Origin: Jacaranda mimosifolia
Taxonomy: Eukaryota > Streptophyta > Magnoliopsida > Lamiales > Bignoniaceae
Length of the DNA: 64,000 bases
NCBI GenBank assembly: GCA_018894105.1
Contig: CM032121.1
Location: forward strand, 38,968,230-39,032,229
Reading direction: 5' to 3'
Shown: piece after piece, positions 57,979-64,000 of the stretch
Layout: each line of letters opens with the position of its first letter
How positions within the stretch are numbered: position 1 is the first letter of the stretch
Position numbers and translations under genes: made by a program
Notes under the pieces: model-generated
Database searches by the model: none
What the model was told of the DNA's origin: nothing
The model's input: only the letters and a program-made list of their open reading frames with translations

Positions 57979-58321
57979 TATGCTAGGTTATTGTATCCAA
58001 AAGATTTAGTTTTGTAAATCTACTAGAGCCTAAGGTAGATTGGTTATGCAATAGGTTTTCAGCATATACCAATTCAGTCATACTTTCTATTGGATATCCC
58101 TCAAAAGTTCCAAGAGGGGTATCATTGTTTGTTACTTCATGTACAATATAATCGCGCATCTGTCTATAAATGTATAGCGTTCGTGATCGTGTGCAATGAG
58201 AGGCACACAATACTTTGGAGCTTCCAGATAAAGATTCTTTAGTTCTCTTCAATTCTTGTGAACTAAGAATTATATGTTTTCCTTGTAATAAGATTGCATG
58301 TTATGGCTACCCAAAGAAGAG
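57979..58321. other. CNGC18 3' UTR region
   Basis: Probable 3' UTR of the channel gene. No other feature. Confidence 0.5.
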
Positions 58322-58541
58322 AATGTAATGAGATACTATTCAAGATCAGATTGAAAGAATACCAAGGTTGACTTCTGAGACTGTAATGAGATACTACGTG
58401 TAATTGTAAGAGAAACTATTCAAGATCAGATTGAAAGAATACCAAGGTTGACTTCTGAGACTGTAATGAGATACTACGTGTAATTGTAAGAGAAACTATT
58501 CTAGATCACATTGAAAGAATACTAAGGTTGACATGTAACCT
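58322..58541. repeat. 80-bp tandem repeat between convergent genes
   Basis: ACTATTCAAGATCAGATTGA starts at 58335 and again at 58415. A third copy with small changes (ACTATTCTAGATCACATTGA) starts at 58495, giving an exact 80-bp period with nearly identical first and second units. It lies in the gap between the 3' ends of the channel gene and the receptor kinase gene. Confidence 0.93.
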
Positions 58542-58561
58542 AAGAGGATTCAATTCACTAA

Positions 58562-60879
58562 TTAAGGTACTTCAGACCAATCTGGTACGGTATGAGATGT
58601 AGATGCTTTCATCCTCATTGATATGCTGAGAGCCTTCTCTAATTCAACCGTTACCTGCGTAATAGATGGCCGTTGTTCTTTATGTCCAGTGCATAATAGA
58701 GCTAGCTCAAAAATGAGCTCAAAGGCTTCTACTGAATACTCCCCATGAAGATTTGGATCAGCAAATTCTAACATGCTTCTGCTTTTCATAACAGATTTTG
58801 CCTGTTGAGGAAGAGAGATTTCAAACTAGGAATTAGTGTTAGAACAAAAGATAGACAAGAGAAAAGGACATGTGGAGAGTGGGATAGTGATTACAATTTT
58901 GTCTAATGGCTTAGGTGTCTTCATATTCATATCGATAACCTTCCTTCCTGATAGAATCTGAAGAAGTACTATCCCAAAGCTGTAGATATCACTTGCTGCA
59001 CTTACTCGGCCATTGGTTTGGTACTCAGGATCAACATATCCGAAGCTACCTCTCACTTCTGAACTGACACTGGATTCATCAGGATTCATTACCTTGGACA
59101 ATCCGAAGTCTGAAAGCTTGGCTTCAAAATTTGTTCCAAGGAGAATGTTTGTGGGCTGTGATCAGTAAGAACTTATTACAGTTTTCTCTGCATAAAACTC
59201 AGACAACTAAAGCCGTTTTTGTCTAACCATACCTTGACATCCCGATGAACAATGCATCCTTCAGAAAACGAATGAAGAAACCTTAGTCCACGAGCACTTC
59301 CAAGTGCAATCTCAAGTCTTTGAATCCACGACAGAACTTTATCTTGTCCTGATTTATGTGAAACAGACTCTTTGGTTAATTAAGTGTCGTTTCTAACACA
59401 TATTACAATATTAGGTCTTGGAGAATTCATACCATAGAGCCACTCAGAGAGGTTCCCATTGGGACAAAGCTCATAAACAATGAAGCATTCATTTTCACTT
59501 CCATTCACACAGTACCCCAGCAAAGCTACCAGGTTCGGGTGCCTCACATGAAGTAGGCTTCTGATTTCTCTCAGAAAAGTATCAGCCCGTCTATCATCTG
59601 TGATTTGCTTGATTGCAACCTGCTGATTATTCGACAAAACTCCTCTGTACACCTTTCCTAGTACCAATAAAAAATACTAAAGTACAAGAAAAATGTAATA
59701 ACAGTTATGCGTGCATGTCAGGAAGCTGCTCTTGTACCTGCAGTCCCTTCGCCAATGAAGTTTGATTCAAGTAGATTGTTTGTGGCAGAATGAATCTCCT
59801 CTATAGAAATTTTCCGAATCGCAGATTCCTCCAATAATGCAGGTAATGCAGGGTTCTCCACTGGAAAGTTAATAAAAAGAATTCATCAACAATTTACCCT
59901 ATATAAGTTTCCTTATGAACTATGGGATTATACCATCTTTATCAGCTGGTGCTATTGGCATCTTTCGCCTTTGTGACAACACCAATACAGAAAAGATCAG
60001 GACAAGCAAAACTCCCACGATGCCTCCAATTAGTACATACAAGTCTGTCTTGCAGAAATGTAAACAAAAATCTCACATATAAAATTTGTACATTTCTGAA
60101 AAAGCAAATAATACATATTCTGGAGACTCACATCGCCCTATTCTTTTCGTTTTTGCTTTCTCCACAACTTCAGAATCTGCAAGGACAGATTTTTGAGGGA
60201 TGATTAGATTAGTAGTATACATAAACCAAAAGACATAATCTGTTTTGAGTTACTTGCCGCTGTTAACTTGCTGATTCGCAAGACAATCATAAAGTTTTGA
60301 AACCCATGTTTCGTTTCTAATATCCGTGCTAGCCAATGTAACCAAAACTGCAAAACTACATATTTCAGAGTCTTCATTTTCCTTTATTTCTTCCCAGCTT
60401 CTCAAGCAGGAGCCACACCAGTCGCCCCACTCATCAGCAGGATCCGTTCCACATTTGCGTTTTAGCCTTTCAAGTTTATATCCCAATTTGCTTCTAACAT
60501 CCTTAGTCGAGAAATCTGAGCAGCCTCCATTACCAGCCGTCAGCTTCTCCATTCCACAACCCGAATTAACCTCCATATTGATCCAGCATTTCCTCTGCTC
60601 GTCTGAATCCAAGAAAGTTTTCCCTGTTTGATTTGCTCTAAGCGCCAATGCATAGAGATAATCACAAAACGCTCCTCCGGAGCAATATATATCCAGAAAA
60701 CCGCCCCAGTTTCCACTATTGCAACTAGAGTTGGCAGACGAGGATTTGGTTTCAACACTAAGGATGCAATAATCAGCAGCAGGCTGAGAGAATGAAACAG
60801 TCACATTGTTAAACAAGAAGAACATATAGAACACATTGATCACATGCCACTTATGAAAAAGTGGCATGGATTTCTTCAT
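58562..60879 (-). CDS. Receptor-like kinase with cysteine-rich ectodomain
   Basis: Eight exons on the minus strand: 60258-60879, 60132-60176, 59934-60044, 59738-59860, 59433-59657, 59233-59348, 58895-59155 and 58562-58801, giving about 580 residues. The ATG at 60879 (MKKSMPLFHKWHVINVFYMF) is the first in frame; further upstream the frame opens only with TTG. An N-terminal hydrophobic segment precedes a Cys-rich ectodomain (CNSGNWGGFL, CWINMEVNSGCG, CGSCLRSWEEI) resembling SPARK-type domains. One membrane span (about 224-246) follows. The kinase is intact: loop IGEGTAGKVYRG, VAIK (K317), HRDVK (410-414), DFG (D430), GYVDPEY. It is expected to be catalytically active at the plasma membrane. Intron 1 fits only as GC-AG (GCG|GCAAGT). 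The ligand and exact subfamily are unknown. Confidence 0.85.
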
Positions 60880-61118
60880 ATTTCTTGATTTTTCAACAGA
60901 GAAAGAAGGATGAAACTGTTTGAGACTTCCAGTAGATGGGCTTCTGTAAGAAAGATTGGATGCATCGACAACATGGAAACATAAATAAAGGAAAATCAGA
61001 ACCAAACTGATGCATTAGTACCAAAAACTAGTTGCCGGCCACCTTAATCTTAAAGAAAAATTTGTGGCAATTTTTGACGTCTTCAGCATATTTGAGGTGC
61101 CATTTCAAATATATCCCC
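60880..61118. other. RLK leader/promoter
   Basis: Upstream of the minus-strand kinase gene; no other feature seen. Confidence 0.45.
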
Positions 61119-61515
61119 AATTAAGAGGATATTTGGGTGAGCTCATAAGCTTCACAGAACATCTTATAAAATGTTTAAAAACTTATAAATTGATAAAAAA
61201 TATTTAGTAATTTTTTTTATGAAAGAGTTTATAAGATCCTAAAATAAAATGTTATGAACTTATAAACTTCTTTAAAAAAAGTAAGGAGACCCTAACTTAT
61301 TTTTAAACTCTTAACATGCTACTTTATTTTTAATCATTTTAATTACAAAATTGCTATTATTAACATCTTATAAGTTTCAGTATCCTATTTTATCCAAATA
61401 CTTCAACAACTTATTTTAAAAATAAGATCTAATATCTCATAAGCTCCAAAAACATATTAAAAATATAGAAACTTATAAGATATTTTAAATAAAATTAGCC
61501 AAACACCCTCTAAAT
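61119..61515. mobile_element. MITE, GTGTTTGGCTGAGCTTATAAG family, copy 1
   Basis: The left end AGAGGATATTTGGGTGAGCT and the right end AAATTAGCCAAACACCCTCT are imperfect inverted repeats. The interior is rich in CTTATAA and AAAATGTT motifs. The left arm is more diverged than in the next element. Confidence 0.7.
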
Positions 61516-61763
61516 AACATTCATGGGGACCGAAAAAAACAAAAAAATAAAAATAAAAATTATGGGTGCCCACACCCTCTCATTTACTTGTACTGAGATT
61601 TACTTCCAATTTTGTGATTTTCATATTACTCTTCATCGATTTTGACGTGGGATGATTTTTTTTAATCAACTCCCAATGATTCTGATTTATTTTTATTTTT
61701 GAGATTGTCTTGAATAGTAAAGACTCAGAATTGGATTCAAATTAAAAGAAAATCCATAATTTT
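61516..61763. other. Spacer between two MITEs
   Basis: AT-rich; no feature recognised. Confidence 0.4.
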
Positions 61764-62117
61764 TGCATCAATATTTAGAGGGTGTTTGGCTGAGCTTATA
61801 AGATGTCAAAAAGTATTTGGTAATTTTTTTTTTTAAAAAAAAAAACTTATAAACTTTTAAAATAAGAAGTTTTTTCTAAAATGCTGAGAAGTTTTCTAAC
61901 TTACTTTTAAAATCTTAAGACGCTCTTTTAATTTTACTTATATTAATTATAAAATTATCATTATTAGTATATCATAAGCTTCAAGATCTTATTTTATCCA
62001 AATACTTTAAGTATTTATTCTTAAAAAAGATTTACCATCTTATAAGTTCTCAAAACATTTCATAAAATATAAAAATTTATAAGACATTTTAAATAAATTT
62101 AACCAAACACCCTCTTA
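61764..62117. mobile_element. MITE, GTGTTTGGCTGAGCTTATAAG family, copy 2
   Basis: The left end AGAGGGTGTTTGGCTGAGCT and the right end TTTAACCAAACACCCTCT form clean inverted repeats, flanked by TTA on both sides. The interior is alignable with the copy at 61.1 kb. Confidence 0.8.
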
Positions 62118-63459
62118 GTTAGATGTGTAAACGAGTTGATCCGAATCTAGCAAGCTAAAGCTCAAACTCAGCTCGTTAAATAAACGAAGATTCGATCGAA
62201 TCTTATCGAGCTCGACTCGTCATAGGAGAAGCATAAGAGCTTGATTCGTATGAGTTTGGATAAACTTGAGCTCGTATAAATTTGAATTAGTTCGAACTCA
62301 TTTAGAATCAAAATAAAATTTATAATTATAAAATTTTCATAAAAAATTGGGTGATTTCAATTTTCACGGACTGCAGCGTTTTGAAAAGCGGAGGTTACAA
62401 TTTATAGATTATTTTTGGCCGCTTGCCTCCAAAACAGTGTAATTCCGGGATCAAACTTCAAAGCATCCATGACATTCTCTGGGTACCAAAATACCCTCTC
62501 GAAACAAACATAATATGCTTACAACGTTGCGCGCATTTTTTCAAAATCAATTATTTGTTTTTCGGATATTTTTATACGATGCAATAACAGTTTAAATTCT
62601 TTATTTTAATTAATATTTAATTTATTATTTCATTTTATATGTGCATATTAAGTGTATTAAATGTTCTTGTAGAAAAATATTTATCTGTAAGTTAAATGTA
62701 TTATTCATGTATTCATAAATAAAAAATAGAAAGTAAAACACCGATCAAAATAGATAATCCCGAATGTTAATCCAAAAGGAGAAAGAAAAACATATAAGGA
62801 AAAATTGTAGAAACTTGTGCTGTGATTGTTTGTGTGATTTGATCTCTTCTTCTTCTTCTTCTTTTTTTTTTTTTTTGTGAAATATGTTTTAACATAGAGG
62901 TGTTGTTTGGTTGTGAAATAATTTAATGAGTGTCTTATGTCAATAAATAGTGTCGCCCCAAAAATTCAAAAATCAAAACTCACAAAACAATCTCCATATC
63001 TCAACTAAATTTCTTAAATATATCTTAAAAATAATCTCACAATCATTCACAACCTCATATCACATTACTATAATCGCTACACTTTACTTATTGTCAATCA
63101 CAACCTCATCTCTCATTCACATATCTCTCAAACACCAAAATATTTTGAGAAATTTCTAAAACACTAAAACATGAAGCCAAGCCTTACAAGCAGCTATAGT
63201 CTTAAGGATTGTTTGCTTTTATTTCAAACCCCCTTTTTCATTTTTGTCACTATTTGAAAATAGAAAACTATCAAGTTACACATATTCTCACTGAAAATAG
63301 TTTTTACTTTTACTTTTACTTTTAATTTCTCTTGAAACAATTTTATAATTTCATTACCATACCAATCAAATTCAAATTTGATTTGACAAAATGTACTTAC
63401 TACCATTTTAAAAAAAGCTACATATATCTTTGATGAGGGTTCGATTTGCTGGGTATTAG
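62118..63459. other. Intergenic DNA
   Basis: Begins with a GCTCGTT- and GAGCTCG-rich fragment (62125-62300) related to the CTCGAG-type MITEs at 38-40 kb. Then AT-rich DNA with a (TTC)n/T run near 62848-62877. No gene. Confidence 0.45.
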
Positions 63460-63945
63460 TCCAACTGCTAATTTGAATGGGACTTGACCTGACTGGTAGA
63501 TATTCTTGTTCAGGTGGGGTGAATCCTGCAATCACAGCAAACGTTAGGCTAGCCGATGAGCCCTCGGCTTAGGCCCTCTACCCTTGTGCAAGGGGTGATC
63601 AGTAATTTCCTCTCCCTGGCTCTTTCCAGATAATTGCCCTTCTAGATTTTAAGGACATGATAGTACACTGTTGAGGCGCCTGCTGTGTCAGGCGGTGAGG
63701 GGGGGTGGCATGCGCTATTAATGCGCAGGCATGCCACCCCCGTTAGTGCATTTAATGCGGTGATAGAGTATTGTACTGTCTCGATCTCTCTGGTCGACCT
63801 GACGTTGTTCCGTTCACGGGGCACAGTCAACAGAGTGGTCGATTGCGCATATGGGCCTCAGGTGCAAGATTGGGCCCGGCGCCGCGTCCCTGGGTTAGGT
63901 TGGTTTGGGCCAAGGTATTTGGACCACCCCATATCAATCTGAAAA
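63460..63945. repeat. GC-rich repeat-like segment, possibly an LTR fragment
   Basis: An abrupt GC-rich island (CCTGCAATCACAGCAAACGT, CGATGAGCCCTCGGCTTAGG) in AT-rich DNA, with a strong hairpin at 63701-63741 (GGGGGTGGCATG pairing with CATGCCACCCCC). The composition and motif style resemble gypsy-type LTRs in other plant genomes, but no second LTR or internal domain is in the window. The frames on both strands have no family resemblance. Confidence 0.4.
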
Positions 63946-64000
63946 AATAAATTTTATTAAATATAAAAAAATCTGTATTACCTAAATTTTCAACCACACA

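Noticed and set aside
60880..61005. N-terminal extension of the cysteine-rich kinase starting at 61005
   Set aside because: The apparent start is TTG (minus strand); the first in-frame ATG is at 60879 and gives a better N-terminal hydrophobic segment.
63685..63942. GC-rich 85-codon frame at the right edge
   Set aside because: No domain, both strands are open, and it overlaps the hairpin; interpreted as repeat DNA.
1..64000. CRISPR arrays, rRNA, canonical tRNA genes or a biosynthetic cluster
   Set aside because: None seen; tRNA-like A/B boxes occur only in SINE-type repeats without cloverleaf structure, and neighbouring genes belong to unrelated families.

Overview
The window is nuclear DNA of a flowering plant, most likely a eudicot. 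Genes are split by GT-AG introns, the predicted proteins match known plant families closely, intergenic DNA is very AT-rich, and the gaps are packed with small transposons, a Ty1/copia retrotransposon and a fragment of plastid rpoC1. Gene structures and repeat content look asterid-like, but the species cannot be named from this sequence alone. Layout: (1) 0.7-2.9 kb, a six-exon ubiquitin-conjugating E2 of the UBC4/5/6 (UBE2H) type, + strand. (2) 3.8-5.8 kb, a leucine-rich-repeat receptor-like kinase with degenerate catalytic motifs, + strand. (3) 6.2-6.65 kb, a nuclear insertion of plastid rpoC1. (4) 9.8-11.0 kb, an intronless RING-H2 E3 ligase of the ATL46 type, + strand. (5) 11-26 kb, a gene-poor stretch with only one 150-residue plant protein (16.6-17.1 kb, - strand). 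The rest is MITEs, long-TIR elements, a hAT-like element and a SINE family. (6) 26.2-26.5 kb, a small secreted peptide precursor carrying the SGPS...GxGH signature of the PIP/PIPL (PAMP-induced secreted peptide) family. (7) 28.2-30.8 kb, a seven-exon membrane-anchored NHL-repeat protein, - strand. (8) 33.1-37.2 kb, an eight-exon KUP/HAK potassium transporter close to KUP6/KUP8, - strand. (9) 37-55 kb, mainly repeats. It includes a decayed copia element (42.7-47.6 kb) flanked by an unusual 267-bp direct duplication of host DNA, an (ATT)n tract, a CACTA-like remnant and a Helitron-like insertion inside an older TIR element. (10) 55.4-58.0 kb, a cyclic-nucleotide-gated channel, CNGC18 type, + strand. 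It converges across an 80-bp tandem repeat on (11) 58.6-60.9 kb, a cysteine-rich receptor-like kinase with intact kinase motifs and a likely GC-AG first intron, - strand. (12) 61-64 kb, MITEs and a GC-rich LTR-like segment with a strong hairpin. The genes form no operon or obvious metabolic cluster. Several belong to signalling and ubiquitin pathways (two receptor-like kinases, a PIP-like peptide, an ATL E3, an E2, a CNGC channel), which is ordinary gene content. No biosynthetic cluster, CRISPR array or new multi-gene system was found. The most unusual observations are the 267-bp duplication around the copia element, the PIP-like peptide gene, and a four-codon upstream ORF in strong context overlapping the CNGC18 start. 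All exon boundaries were derived by hand from splice consensus, reading phase and remembered family sequence; none has transcript support.
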